Below, one piece after another: positions 30,535 through 41,890 of a stretch of DNA of 64,000 bases; the stretch's first letter is position 1, and each line of letters starts with the position of its first letter. Source of the stretch: Hordeum vulgare subsp. vulgare (taxonomy: Eukaryota > Streptophyta > Magnoliopsida > Poales > Poaceae); assembly GCF_904849725.1 (NCBI RefSeq), contig NC_058524.1:549199763-549263762 (forward strand), given 5' to 3'. The translations under genes and the position numbers were made by a program. The notes beneath the pieces are model-generated. The model did not search any database. It was not told the DNA's origin and saw only the letters and a program-made list of their open reading frames with translations.

Positions 30535-32688
30535 CTATTTCTCAAGAAAAGCTCCGTTTTTAGCAACAAACACTTTGCCCTCGGATTTGAGATAGAAGGT
30601 GTACCCAACTGTCTCTTTTGGGTAACCTATGAAGACGCACCTTTCCGCTTTGGGTTCCAGCTTTTCAGGCTGAAGCTTTTTGACATAAGCATCACATCCC
30701 CAAACTTTAAGAAACGACAACTTTGGCCTTTTGCCATACCACAGTTCGTATGATGTCGTCTCAACGGATTTTGATGGTGCCCTATTTAAAGTGAATGCAG
30801 CTGTTTCTAATGCATAACCCCAAAATGATAACGGCAAATCAGCAAGAGACATCATAGATCGCACCATCTCTAACAAAGTACGATTACGACGTTCGGACAC
30901 ACCATTACGCTGTGGTGTTCCAGGCGGTGTTAACTGCGAAACAATTCCACATTGTCTTATGTGAGCACCAAACTCGAAACTCAGATATTCACCCCCACGA
31001 TCAGACCGTAGGAACTTGATCTTCTTGTTACGATGATTTTCCACTTCACTCTGAAATTGCTTGAACCTTTCAAATGTTTCAGACTTGTGCTTCATCAAGT
31101 AGACATAACCATATCTACTTAAATCGTCAGTGAAGGTGAGAAAATAACGATATCCGCCGCGTGCCTCTACGCTCATTGGACCACACACATCGGTATGTAC
31201 GATTTCCAACAAGTCACTTGCACGCTCCATTGTTCCGGAGAACGGAGTCTTAGTCATCTTGCCCATGAGGCATGGTTCGCATGTGTCAAGTGAATCAAAG
31301 TCAAGTGACTCCAAAAGTCCATCAGCATGGAGTTTCTTCATGCGCTTTACACCAATATGACCCAAGCGGCAGTGCCACAAAAATATGGCGCTATCATTGT
31401 TTACTCTAACTCTTTTGGTCTCAATGTTATGTATATGCGTATCGCTATCAAGATTCAATATGAACAATCCTCTCACATTCGGTGCATGACCATAAAAGAT
31501 GTTACTCATAGAAATAGAACAACCATTATTCTCAGACTTAAAAGAGTAACCGTCTCGCAATAAACAAGATCCAGATATAATGTTCATGCTCAACGCAGGC
31601 ACTAAATAACAATGATTTAAGTTCATCACTAATCCCGATGGTAGCTGAAGTGACACTGTGCCGACGGCGATTGCATCAACCTTGGAACCATTTCCTACGC
31701 GCATCGTCACTTCTTCTTTCGCCAGCCTTCGTCTATTCCGCAGTTCCTGCTTCGAGTTGCAAATGTGAGCAACAGAACCGGTATCGAATACCCAGGCACT
31801 ACTACGAGAGCCGGTTAAGTACACATCAATAACATGTATATCAAATATACCTGATTTTTCTTTGCCCGCCTTCTTATCTGCCAGATACTTGGGGCAATTG
31901 CGCTTCCAGTGACCCATACCCTTGCAATAGAAGCACTCTGTTTCAGGCTTAGGTCCAGCCTTGGGTTTCTTCGGCGGATTGGCAACAGGCTTGCCGCTCT
32001 TCTTCGAATTGCCCTTCTTGCCTTTGCCGTTTCTCTTGAAACTAGTGGTCTTGCTCACCATCAACACTTGATGCTCTTTACGGAGTTTAGACTGTGCGAC
32101 TTTCAGCATCGCAAACAACTCGCCGGGAGACTTGTTCATCCCTTGCATGTTGTAGTTCAACACAAAGCCTTTATAGCTTGGCGGCAGTGATTGAAGGATT
32201 CTGTCAGTGATAGCTTCTTGCGGGAGTTCAATCCCCAGTTCAGCTAGACGGTTTGAGTACCCAGACATTTTGAGCACATGTTCACTGACAGACGAGTTTT
32301 CCTCCATCTTGCAAGCATAGAATTTATCGGAGGTCTCATACCTCTCGATCCGGGCGTTCTTCTGAAAGATAAACTCCAACTCCTGGAACATCTCAAATGC
32401 TCCATGACGCTCAAAGCGACGTTGAAGTCCCGGTTCTAAGCCATACAAGACTGCACATTGAACTATTGAGTAGTCCTCCTTACGTGCTAACCAAGCGTTC
32501 TTAACATCCTGATCAGCCGTAGCGGGTGGTTCATCTCCTAGCGCAGCATTAAGGACATAATCCTTCTTCCCAGCTTGTAAGATTAGCTTAAGATTACGAG
32601 CCCAGTCTACAAAGTTGCTTCCATCATCTTTCAACTTATCTTTCTCTAGGAACGTATTAAAATTCAGGATGACTGTCGCGTGAGCCAT
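30535..32688 (-). CDS. ORF1 copy 4: Gag-protease-integrase
   Basis: 717 aa, full length, with the DTG protease and D-D-E integrase residues present. It has the most private substitutions of the five: Gln and Lys in KVAQSKLRKEH (end of the Gag core), Ile in AHIRQCG (integrase), and Ser in VETTSYELWYG. None falls on a catalytic or zinc-binding residue, so activity cannot be excluded. Confidence 0.9.
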   Translation of the reverse strand: MAHATVILNFNTFLEKDKLKDDGSNFVDWARNLKLILQAGKKDYVLNAALGDEPPATADQDVKNAWLARKEDYSIVQCAVLYGLEPGLQRRFERHGAFEMFQELEFIFQKNARIERYETSDKFYACKMEENSSVSEHVLKMSGYSNRLAELGIELPQEAITDRILQSLPPSYKGFVLNYNMQGMNKSPGELFAMLKVAQSKLRKEHQVLMVSKTTSFKRNGKGKKGNSKKSGKPVANPPKKPKAGPKPETECFYCKGMGHWKRNCPKYLADKKAGKEKSGIFDIHVIDVYLTGSRSSAWVFDTGSVAHICNSKQELRNRRRLAKEEVTMRVGNGSKVDAIAVGTVSLQLPSGLVMNLNHCYLVPALSMNIISGSCLLRDGYSFKSENNGCSISMSNIFYGHAPNVRGLFILNLDSDTHIHNIETKRVRVNNDSAIFLWHCRLGHIGVKRMKKLHADGLLESLDFDSLDTCEPCLMGKMTKTPFSGTMERASDLLEIVHTDVCGPMSVEARGGYRYFLTFTDDLSRYGYVYLMKHKSETFERFKQFQSEVENHRNKKIKFLRSDRGGEYLSFEFGAHIRQCGIVSQLTPPGTPQRNGVSERRNRTLLEMVRSMMSLADLPLSFWGYALETAAFTLNRAPSKSVETTSYELWYGKRPKLSFLKVWGCDAYVKKLQPEKLEPKAERCVFIGYPKETVGYTFYLKSEGKVFVAKNGAFLEK

Positions 32689-33941
32689 GATCTACAACAC
32701 AAATATATTCAAAGTGGACTTAGACTATGTTCAAGATAATTAGAGTTCAACTTAATCAAATTATAGGCTAAACTCCCACTCAAAAAGTACATCTCTCTAG
32801 TCATTTGAGTGGTTCATGATCCACTTACACTATCCCAAGTCCGATCATCACGTGAGTTGGGTATAGTTTCAGTGGTAAGCATCCCTATGCTAATCATATC
32901 AACTATATGATTCACGATCGACCTTTCGGTCTCATGCGTTCCGAGGCCATGTCTGCACATGCTAGGCTCGTCAAGCTTAACCCGAGTGTTCCGCGTGCGC
33001 AATTGTTTTGCACCCGTTGTATGTGAACGTTGAGTCTATCACACCCGATCATCACGTGGTGTCTCGAAACGACGAACTGTAGCAACGGTGCACAGTCAGG
33101 GAGAACACAATTTCGTCTTGAAATTTTAGTGAGAGATCACCTCATAATGCTACCGTCGTTCTAAGCAAAATAAGGTGCATAAAAGGATTAACATCACATG
33201 CAATTCATAAGTGACATGATATGGCCATCATCACGTGCTTCTTGATCTCCATCACCAAAGCACCGGCACGATCTTCTTGTCACCGGCGCCACACCATGAT
33301 CATCCATCAACGTGTTGCCATCGGGGTTGTCGTGCTACTTATGCTATTACTACTAAAGCTACATCCTAGCAAAATAGTAAACGCATCTGCAAGCACAAAC
33401 GTTAGTATAAATACAACCCTATTGCTCCTGCCGGTTGCCGTACCATCGACATGCAAGTCGATATTTCTATTACAACATGATCATCTCATACATCCAATAT
33501 ATCACATCATCGTTGGCCATATCACATCACAATCATACCCTGCAAAAACAAGTTAGACGTCCTCTAATTTTGTTGTTGCATGTTTTACGTGGTGACCAAG
33601 GGTATCTAGTAGGATCTCATCTTACTTACGCAAACACCACAACGGAGATATATGAGTTGCTATTTAACCTCATCCAAGGACCTCCTCGGTCAAATCCGAT
33701 TCAACTCAAGTTGGAGAAACCGTCACTTGCGAGTCATCTTTGAGCAAAGGGGGTTACTCGTAACGATGAAACCAGTCTCTCGTAAGCGTACGAGTAATGT
33801 CGGTCCAAGCCGCTTCAATCCAACAATACCGCGGAATCAAGAAAAGACTAAGGAGGGCAGCAAAGCGCACATCACCGCCCACAAAACCTTTTGTGCTCTA
33901 CTCGAGAAGACATCTACGCATGAACCTAGCTCTGATACCAC

Positions 33942-35765
33942 TGTTGGGGAACGTCGCATGGGAAACAAAAATTTTCCTACGCGCACGAAGACCTATCATG
34001 GTGATGTCCATCTACGAGAGGGGATGAGTGATCTACGTACCCTTGTAGATCGTACAGCAGAAGCGTTAGAGAACGCGGTTGATGTAGTGGAACGTCCTCA
34101 CGTCCCTCGATCCGCCCCGCGAACAATCCCGCGATCAGTCCCACGATCTAGTACCGAACGGACGGCACCTCCGCGTTCAGCACACGTACAGCTCAACGCT
34201 GATCTCGGCCTTCTTGATCCAGCAAGAGAGACGGAGAGGTAGAAGAGTTCTCCGGCAGCGTGACGGCGCTCCGGAGGTTGGTGATGACCTTGTCTCAGCA
34301 GGGCTCCCCCCGAGCTCCGCAGAAACGCGATCTAGAGGAAAAACCGTGGAGGTATGTGGTCGGGCTGCCGTGGAAAAGTCGTCTCAAATCAGCCCTAAAA
34401 CCTCCGTATATATAGGTGGGAGGGAGGGGGCCTTGCCTTGGGGTCCAAGGACCCTCAAGGAGTCGGCCGAGCCAAGGGGGAGGACTCTCCCCCCCCAAAC
34501 CGAGTTGGACTAGGTTTGGTGGGAGGGAGTCCCCCTCCCTTCCCACGTCCTCCCTTTTTCTTTTTTCTTTTTTGCTTTGATTTCTTATCCTTGGCGCATA
34601 GGCCCCTTTTGGGCTGTCCCACCAGCCCACTAAGGGCTGGTGCGCCACCCTTATGGCCTATGGGCTTCCCCGGGGTGGGTTGCCCCCCCCCGGTGAACTC
34701 CCGGAACCCATTCGTCATTCCCGGTACATTCCCGGTAACTCCGAAAACCTTCCGGTAATCAAATGAGGTCATCCTATATATCAATCTTCGTTTCCGGACC
34801 ATTCCGGAAACCCTCGTGACGTCCGTGATCTCATCCGGGACTCCGAACAACATTCGGTAACCAACCATGTAACTCAAATACGCATAAAACAACGTCGAAC
34901 CTTAAGTGTGCAGACCCTGCGGGTTCGAGAACTATGTAGACATGACCCGAGAGACTCCTCGGTCAATATCCAATAGCGGGACCTGGATGCCCATATTGTA
35001 TCCTACATATTCTACGAAGATCTTATCGTTTGAACCTCAGTGCCAAGGATTCGTATAATCCCGTATGTCATTCCCTTTGTCCTTCGGTATGTTACTTGCC
35101 CGAGATTCGATCGTCAGTATCCGCGTACCTATTTCAATCTCGTTTACCGACAAGTCTCTTTACTCGTTCCGTAATACAAGATCCCGCAACTTACACTAAG
35201 TTACATTGCTTGCAAGGCTTGTGTGTGATGTTGTATTACCGAGTGGGCCCCGAGATACCTCTCCGTCATACGGAGTGACAAATCCCAGTCTTGATCCATA
35301 CTAACTCAACTAACACCTTCGGAGATACCTGTAGAGCATCTTTATAGTCACCCAGTTACGTTGCGACGTTTGATACACACAAAGCATTCCTCCGGTGTCA
35401 GTGAGTTATATGATCTCATGGTCATAGGAATAAATACTTGACACGCAGAAAACAGTAGCAACAAAATGACACGATCAACATGCTACGTCTATTAGTTTGG
35501 GTCTAGTCCATCACGTGATTCTCCCAATGACGTGATCCAGTTATCAAGCAACAACACCTTGTTCATAATCAGAAGACACTAACTATCATCGATCAACTGG
35601 CTAGCCAACTAGAGGCATGCTAGGGACGGTGTTTTGTCTATGTATCCACACATGTAAATGAGTCTTCATTCAATACAATTATAGCATGGATAATAAACTA
35701 TTATCTTACAGAAATTATAATAATAACTATATATTTATTATTGCCTCTAGGGCATAATTCCAACA
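33942..35765 (-). repeat. LTR5, shared by copies 4 and 5
   Basis: 1824 bp. It is a hybrid in appearance: AACGCTGATC near 34196 (private, on the LTR2/LTR4-type background), the CTTTTTT run of LTR2/LTR4 near 34557, and then TTGCTTTG near 34573, shared only with LTR6. There is one extra C in the C-run near 34683. Confidence 0.92.
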
Positions 35766-35817
35766 GTCTCCCACTTGCACTAGAGTCAATAATCTAGCCC
35801 TCACATCACCATGGGAA

Positions 35818-37629
35818 TTACATTGTAATAAATCTAACACCCATACAGTTCTGGTGTCGATCATGTTTTGGCCGTGGAAGAGGTTTAGTCAGCGGGTCTG
35901 CTACATTCAGATCCATGTGCACTTTGCATATATTTACGTCCTCTTCCTCGACGTAGTCGCGGATGAGGTTGAAGCGTCGTTTGATGTGTCTGGACTTCTT
36001 GTGAAACCGTGGTTCCTTTGCTAAGGCAATGGCACCCGTGTTGTCACAGAACAAGGTTATTGGATTCAGTGCGCTTGGCACCACTCCAAGATCCGTCATG
36101 AACTGCTTCATCCAGACACCCTCCTTAGCCGCCTCCGAGGCAGCCATGTACTCTGCTTCACATGTAGAATCTGCTACGACGCTTTGCTTGGAACTGCACC
36201 AGCTTACCGCACCCCCATTAAGAATAAATACGTATCCGGCTTGCGACTTAGAGTCGTCCGGATCTGTGTCAAAGCTTGCATCGACGTAACCTTTTACGGC
36301 GAGCTCTTTGTCGCCTCCATATATGAGAAACATCTCCTTAGTCCTTTTCAGGTACTTCAGGATATTCTTGACCGCCGTCCAGTGATCCACTCCTAGATTA
36401 CTCTGGAACCTACCTGCCATACTTATGGCCAGGCTAACGTCCGGTCTAGTGCACAACATTGCATACATGATGGAACCTATGGCTGAAGCATAGGGGACGG
36501 AGCGCATATGCTCTCTATCTTCATCAGTTGCTGGGCACTGAGTCTTACTCAATCTCGTACCTTGTAAAACTGGCAAGAACCCTTTCTTGGACTGTTCCAT
36601 TTTGAACCTCTTCAAAACTTTATCAAGGTATGTGCTTTGTGAAAGTCCTATCAGGCGTTTTGATCTATCCCTATAGATCTTAATGCCTAGAATGTAAGCA
36701 ACTTCTCCTAGGTCCTTCATAGAGAAACTTTTATTCAAGTAATCCTTTATGCTCTCCAAAAACTCCACGTTGTTTCCAATCAGCAATATGTCATCCACAT
36801 ATAATATTAGAAACGCCACAGAGCTCCCACTCACTTTCTTGTAAATACAAGATTCTCCAACCACTTGTATAAACCCAAATGCTTTGATCACCTCATCAAA
36901 ACGTTTGTTCCAACTCCGAGATGCTTGGACCAGTCCATAAATGGATCGCTGGAGCTTGCACACCTTGTTAGCATTCTTAGGATCGACAAAACCTTCGGGT
37001 TGCATCATATACAATTCTTCCTTAAGGAAACCGTTAAGGAACGCCGTTTTGACATCCATCTGCCAGATTTCATAATCGAAAAATGCAGCTATTGCTAACA
37101 TGATTCTGACGGACTTGAGCATCGCTACGGGTGAGAATGTCTCATCGTAGTCAACTCCTTGAACTTGTACAAAACCCTTTGCCACAAGTCGAGCTTTATA
37201 AACGGTCACATTGCCGTCAGCGTCCGTCTTCCTCTTAAAGATCCATTTGTTCTGAATAGCCTTGCGGCCTTCAGGCAGTACCTCCAAAGTCCACACTTTG
37301 TTCTCATACATGGATCCTATCTCGGACTTCATGGCTTCTAGCCATTTGTTGGAATCTGGGCCCACCATTGCTTCTTCATAATTTGCAGGTTCATTGTTGT
37401 CCAACAACATGATTGATAAGACGGGATTACCGTACCACTCTGGAGCAACACGTGATCTCGTGGACCTGCGTGGTTCGACAGAAACTTGAACCAGAGTTTC
37501 ATGATCATCATCATTAACTTCCTCCTCAACCGGCGTCGCAACGACAGAGGTTTCCCCTTGCCCAGCGCCACCATCCAGAGGGATGAGAGGTTCGACAACC
37601 TCGTCAAGTTCTATCTTCCTCCCACTCAA
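35818..37629 (-). CDS. ORF2 copy 5: reverse transcriptase-RNase H
   Basis: 603 aa, full length. Private substitutions are Val in RSRVAPEWYG and Met in CKVHMDLNVADPL (the RNase H tail, where the others have Thr). Val in GEVAYILG is shared with copy 4. YVDD and the RNase H acids are retained. Confidence 0.9.
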   Translation of the reverse strand: MSGRKIELDEVVEPLIPLDGGAGQGETSVVATPVEEEVNDDDHETLVQVSVEPRRSTRSRVAPEWYGNPVLSIMLLDNNEPANYEEAMVGPDSNKWLEAMKSEIGSMYENKVWTLEVLPEGRKAIQNKWIFKRKTDADGNVTVYKARLVAKGFVQVQGVDYDETFSPVAMLKSVRIMLAIAAFFDYEIWQMDVKTAFLNGFLKEELYMMQPEGFVDPKNANKVCKLQRSIYGLVQASRSWNKRFDEVIKAFGFIQVVGESCIYKKVSGSSVAFLILYVDDILLIGNNVEFLESIKDYLNKSFSMKDLGEVAYILGIKIYRDRSKRLIGLSQSTYLDKVLKRFKMEQSKKGFLPVLQGTRLSKTQCPATDEDREHMRSVPYASAIGSIMYAMLCTRPDVSLAISMAGRFQSNLGVDHWTAVKNILKYLKRTKEMFLIYGGDKELAVKGYVDASFDTDPDDSKSQAGYVFILNGGAVSWCSSKQSVVADSTCEAEYMAASEAAKEGVWMKQFMTDLGVVPSALNPITLFCDNTGAIALAKEPRFHKKSRHIKRRFNLIRDYVEEEDVNICKVHMDLNVADPLTKPLPRPKHDRHQNCMGVRFITM

Positions 37630-37644
37630 TTCTCTCGAGAGAAA

Positions 37645-39798
37645 CTATTTCTCAAGAAAAGCTCCGTTTTTAGCAACAAACACTTTGCCCTCGGATTTGA
37701 GATAGAAGGTGTACCCAACTGTCTCTTTTGGGTAACCTATGAAGACGCACCTTTCCGCTTTGGGTTCCAGCTTTTCAGGCTGAAGCTTTTTGACATAAGC
37801 ATCACATCCCCAAACTTTAAGAAACGACAACTTTGGCCTTTTGCCATACCACAGTTCGTATGGTGTCGTCTCAACGGATTTTGATGGTGCCCTATTTAAA
37901 GTGAATGCAGCTGTTTCTAATGCATAACCCCAAAATGATAACGGCAAATTAGCAAGAGACTTCATAGATCGCACCATCTCTAACAAAGTACGATTACGAC
38001 GTTCGGACACACCATTACGCTGTGGTGTTCCAGGCGGTGTTAACTGCGAAACAATTCCACATTGTCTTAAGTGAGCACCAAACTCGAAACTCAGATATTC
38101 ACCCCCACGATCAGACCGTAGGAACTTGATCTTCTTGTTACGATGATTTTCCACTTCACTCTGAAATTGCTTGAACCTTTCAAATGTTTCAGACTTGTGC
38201 TTCATCAAGTAGACATAACCATATCTACTTAAATCGTCAGTGAAGGTGAGAAAATAACGATATCCGCCGCGTGCCTCTACGCTCATTGGACCACACACAT
38301 CGGTATGTACGATCTCCAACAAGTCACTTGCACGCTCCATTGTTCCGGAGAACGGAGTCTTAGTCATCTTGCCCATGAGGCATGGTTCGCATGTGTCAAG
38401 TGAGTCAAAGTCAAGTGACTCCAAAAGTCCATCAGCATGGAGTTTCTTCATGCGCTTTACACCAATATGACCCAAGCGGCAGTGCCACAAAAATATGGCG
38501 CTATCATTGTTTACTCTAACTCTTTTGGTCTCAATGTTATGTATATGCGTATCGCTATCAAGATTCAATATGAACAATCCTCTCACATTCGGTGCATGAC
38601 CATAAAAGATGTTACTCATAGAAATAGAACAACCATTATTCTCAGACTTAAAAGAGTAACCGTCTCGCAATAAACAAGATCCAGATATAATGTTCATGCT
38701 CAACGCAGGCACTAAATAACAATGATTTAAGTTCATCACTAATCCCGATGGTAGCTGAAGTGACACTGTGCCGACGGCGATTGCATCAACCTTGGAACCA
38801 TTTCCTACGCGCATCGTCACTTCTTCTTTCGCCAACCTTCGTCTATTCCGCAGTTCCTGCTTCGAGTTGCAAATGTGAGCAACAGAACCGGTATCGAATA
38901 CCCAGGCACTACTACGAGAGCCGGTTAAGTACACATCAATAACATGTATATCAAATATACCTGATTTTTCTTTGCCCGCCTTCTTATCTGCCAGATATTT
39001 GGGGCAATTGCGCTTCCAGTGACCCATACCCTTGCAATAGAAGCACTCTGTTTCAGGCTTAGGTCCAGCCTTGGGTTTCTTCGGGTGATTGGCAACAGGC
39101 TTGCCGCTCTTCTTCGAATTGCCCTTCTTGCCTTTGCCGTTTCTCTTGAAACTAGTGGTCTTGCTCACCATCAAGACTTGATGCTCTTTACGGAGTTCAG
39201 ACTCTGCGACTTTCAGCATCGCAAACAACTCGCCGGGAGACTTGTTCATCCCTTGCATGTTGTAGTTCAACACAAAGCCTTTATAGCTTGGCGGCAGTGA
39301 TTGAAGGATTCTGTCAGTGATAGCTTCTTGCGGGAGTTCAATCCCCAGTTCAGCTAGACGGTTTGAGTACCCAGACATTTTGAGCACATGTTCACTGACA
39401 GACGAGTTTTCCTCCATCTTGCAAGCATAGAATTTATCGGAGGTCTCATACCTCTCGATCCGGGCGTTCTTCTGAAAGATAAACTCCAACTCCTGGAACA
39501 TCTCAAATGCTCCATGACGCTCAAAGCGACGTTGAAGTCCCGGTTCTAAGCCATACAAGACTGCACATTGAACTATTGAGTAGTCCTCCTTACGTGCTAA
39601 CCAAGCGTTCTTAACATCCTGATCAGCCGTAGCGGGTGGTTCATCTCCTAGCGCAGCATTAAGGACATAATCCTTCTTCCCAGCTTGTAAGATTAGCTTA
39701 AGATTACGAGCCCAGTCTACAAAGTTGCTTCCATCATCTTTCAACTTATCTTTCTCTAGGAACGTATTAAAATTCAGGATGACTGTCGCGTGAGCCAT
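37645..39798 (-). CDS. ORF1 copy 5: Gag-protease-integrase
   Basis: 717 aa, full length. Private substitutions are His in PVANHPKKPKAG (basic linker before the zinc knuckle) and Lys plus Asn in RSMKSLANLPLS, just after the third catalytic integrase residue (E of GVSERRNRTL, itself intact). It shares Glu in YELWYGKRP with copy 4. It lies directly downstream of the outer 5' LTR, so in a simple transcript model it is the first unit read. Confidence 0.9.
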   Translation of the reverse strand: MAHATVILNFNTFLEKDKLKDDGSNFVDWARNLKLILQAGKKDYVLNAALGDEPPATADQDVKNAWLARKEDYSIVQCAVLYGLEPGLQRRFERHGAFEMFQELEFIFQKNARIERYETSDKFYACKMEENSSVSEHVLKMSGYSNRLAELGIELPQEAITDRILQSLPPSYKGFVLNYNMQGMNKSPGELFAMLKVAESELRKEHQVLMVSKTTSFKRNGKGKKGNSKKSGKPVANHPKKPKAGPKPETECFYCKGMGHWKRNCPKYLADKKAGKEKSGIFDIHVIDVYLTGSRSSAWVFDTGSVAHICNSKQELRNRRRLAKEEVTMRVGNGSKVDAIAVGTVSLQLPSGLVMNLNHCYLVPALSMNIISGSCLLRDGYSFKSENNGCSISMSNIFYGHAPNVRGLFILNLDSDTHIHNIETKRVRVNNDSAIFLWHCRLGHIGVKRMKKLHADGLLESLDFDSLDTCEPCLMGKMTKTPFSGTMERASDLLEIVHTDVCGPMSVEARGGYRYFLTFTDDLSRYGYVYLMKHKSETFERFKQFQSEVENHRNKKIKFLRSDRGGEYLSFEFGAHLRQCGIVSQLTPPGTPQRNGVSERRNRTLLEMVRSMKSLANLPLSFWGYALETAAFTLNRAPSKSVETTPYELWYGKRPKLSFLKVWGCDAYVKKLQPEKLEPKAERCVFIGYPKETVGYTFYLKSEGKVFVAKNGAFLEK

Positions 39799-41518
39799 GA
39801 TCTACAACACAAATATATTCAAAGTGGACTTAGACTATGTTCAAGATAATTAGAGTTCAACTTAATCAAATTATATGCTAAACTCCCACTCAAAAAGTAC
39901 ATCTCTCTAGTCATTTGAGTGGTTCATGATCCACTTACACTATCCCAAGTCCGATCATCACGTGAGTTGGGTATAGTTTCAGTGGTAAGCATCCCTATGC
40001 TAATCATATCAACTATATGATTCACGATCGACCTTTAGGTCTCATGCGTTCCGAGGCCGTGTCTGCACATGCTAGGCTCGTCAAGCTTAACCCGAGTGTT
40101 CCGCGTGCGCAATTGTTTTGCACCCGTTGTATGTGAACGTTGAGTCTATCACACCCGATCATCACGTGGTGTCTCGAAACGATGAACTGTAGCAACGGTG
40201 CACAGTCGGGGAGAACACAATTTCGTCTTGAAATTTTAGTGAGAGATCACCTCATAATGCTACCGTCGTTCTAAGCAAAATAAGGTGCATAAAAGGATTA
40301 ACATCACATGCAATTCATAAGTGACATGATATGGCCATCATCACGTGCTTCTTGATCTCCATCACCAAAGCACCGGCACGATCTTCTTGTCACCGGCGCC
40401 ACACCATGATCATCCATCAACGTGTTGCCATCGGGGTTGTCGTGCTACTTATGCTATTACTACTAAAGCTACATCCTAGCAAAATAGTAAACGCATCTGC
40501 AAGCACAAACGTTAGTATAAAGACAACCCTATTGCTCCTGCCGGTTGCCGTACCATCGACATGCAAGTCGATATTTCTATTACAACATGATCATCTCATA
40601 CATCCAATATATCACATCACATCGTTGGCCATATCACATCACAATCATACCCTGCAAAAACAAGTTAGACGTCCTCTAATTTTGTTGTTGCATGTTTTAC
40701 GTGGTGACCAAGGGTATCTAGTAGGATCGCATCTTACTTACGCAAACACCACAACGGAGATATATGAGTTGCTATTTAACCTCATCCAAGGACCTCCTCG
40801 GTCAAATCCGATTCAACTCAAGTTGGAGAAACCGTCACTTGCGAGTCATCTTTGAGCAAAGGGGGTTACTCGTAACGATGAAACCAGTCTCTCGTAAGCG
40901 TACGAGTAATGTCGGTCCAAGCCGCTTCAATCCAACAATACCGCGGAATCAAGAAAAGACTAAGGAGGGCAGCAAAGCGCACATCACCGCCCACAAAACC
41001 TTTTGTGCTCTACCCGAGAAGACATCTACGCATGAACCTAGCTCTGATACCACTGTTGGGGAACGTCGCATGGGAAACAAAAATTTTTCCTACGCGCACG
41101 AAGACCTATCATGGTGATGTCCATCTACGAGAGGGGATGAGTGATCTACGTACCCTTGTAGATCGTACAACAGAAGCGTTAGAGAACGCGGTTGATGTAG
41201 TGGAACGTCCTCACGTCCCTCGATCCGCCCCGCGAACAATCCCGCGATCAGTCCCACGATCTAGTACCGAACGGACGGCACCTCCGCGTTCAGCACACGT
41301 ACAGCTCGACGATGATCTCGGCCTTCTTGATCCAGCAAGAGAGACGGAGAGGTAGAAGAGTTCTCCGGCAGAGTGACGGCGCTCCGGAGGTTGGTGATGA
41401 CCTTGTCTCAGCAGGGCTCCCCCCGAGCTCCGCAGAAACGCGATCTAGAGGAAAAACCGTGGAGGTATGTGGTCGGGCTGCCGTGGAAAAGTCGTCTCAA
41501 ATCAGCCCTAAAACCTCC

Positions 41519-41528
41519 GTATATATAG
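41519..41528 (-). promoter_or_regulatory. Second TATA box of the LTR (LTR6)
   Basis: CTATATATAC on the minus strand, about 470 bp before the LTR's downstream edge. BARE-1-type LTRs are known to carry two TATA boxes and this is the downstream one. Equivalents are present in each LTR of the array. Confidence 0.6.
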
Positions 41529-41880
41529 GTGGGAGGGAGGGGGGCCTTTCCTTGGGGTCCAAGGACCCTCAAGGAGTCGGCCGAGCCAAGGGGGAGGACT
41601 CTCCCCCCCCAAACCGAGTTGGACTAGGTTTGGTGGGAGGGAGTCCCCCTCCCTTCCCACCTCCTCCCTTTTTTTTCTTTTTGCTTTGATTTCTTATCCT
41701 TGGCGCATAGGCCCCTTTTGGGCTGTCCCACCAGCCCACTAAGGGCTGGTGCGCCACCCTTATGGCCTATGGGCTTCCCCGGGGTGGGTTGCCCCCCCCG
41801 GTGAACTCCCGGAACCCATTCGTCATTCCCGGTACATTCCCGGTAACTCCGAAAACCTTCCGGTAATCAAATGAGGTCAT

Positions 41881-41890
41881 CCTATATATC
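41881..41890 (-). promoter_or_regulatory. First TATA box of the LTR (LTR6)
   Basis: GATATATAGG on the minus strand, about 360 bp upstream of the other TATA element. It matches the upstream TATA position of BARE-1-type LTRs. Confidence 0.5.

Larger units (their letters stand above)
28656..33941 (-). mobile_element. Internal domain, copy 4
   Basis: 5286 bp. It shares a left-half set of variants with copy 5 only: CCCAGCGCC near 30452, CTCAAGAAAAG near 30541, TGTTCCGGAG near 31232, Val in the GEVAYILG motif, and Glu in YELWYGKRP. In the leader it shares 33617-T with copy 3. Confidence 0.9.
35766..41053 (-). mobile_element. Internal domain, copy 5 (5'-most unit)
   Basis: 5288 bp. The extra length includes a short duplication giving TCACATCACATCG near 40620 in the leader. 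It has numerous private variants in the gag half (for example GGGTGATTGG near 39083 and GCCAACCTTCG near 38831). This is expected for the oldest, least homogenised end unit. Confidence 0.9.
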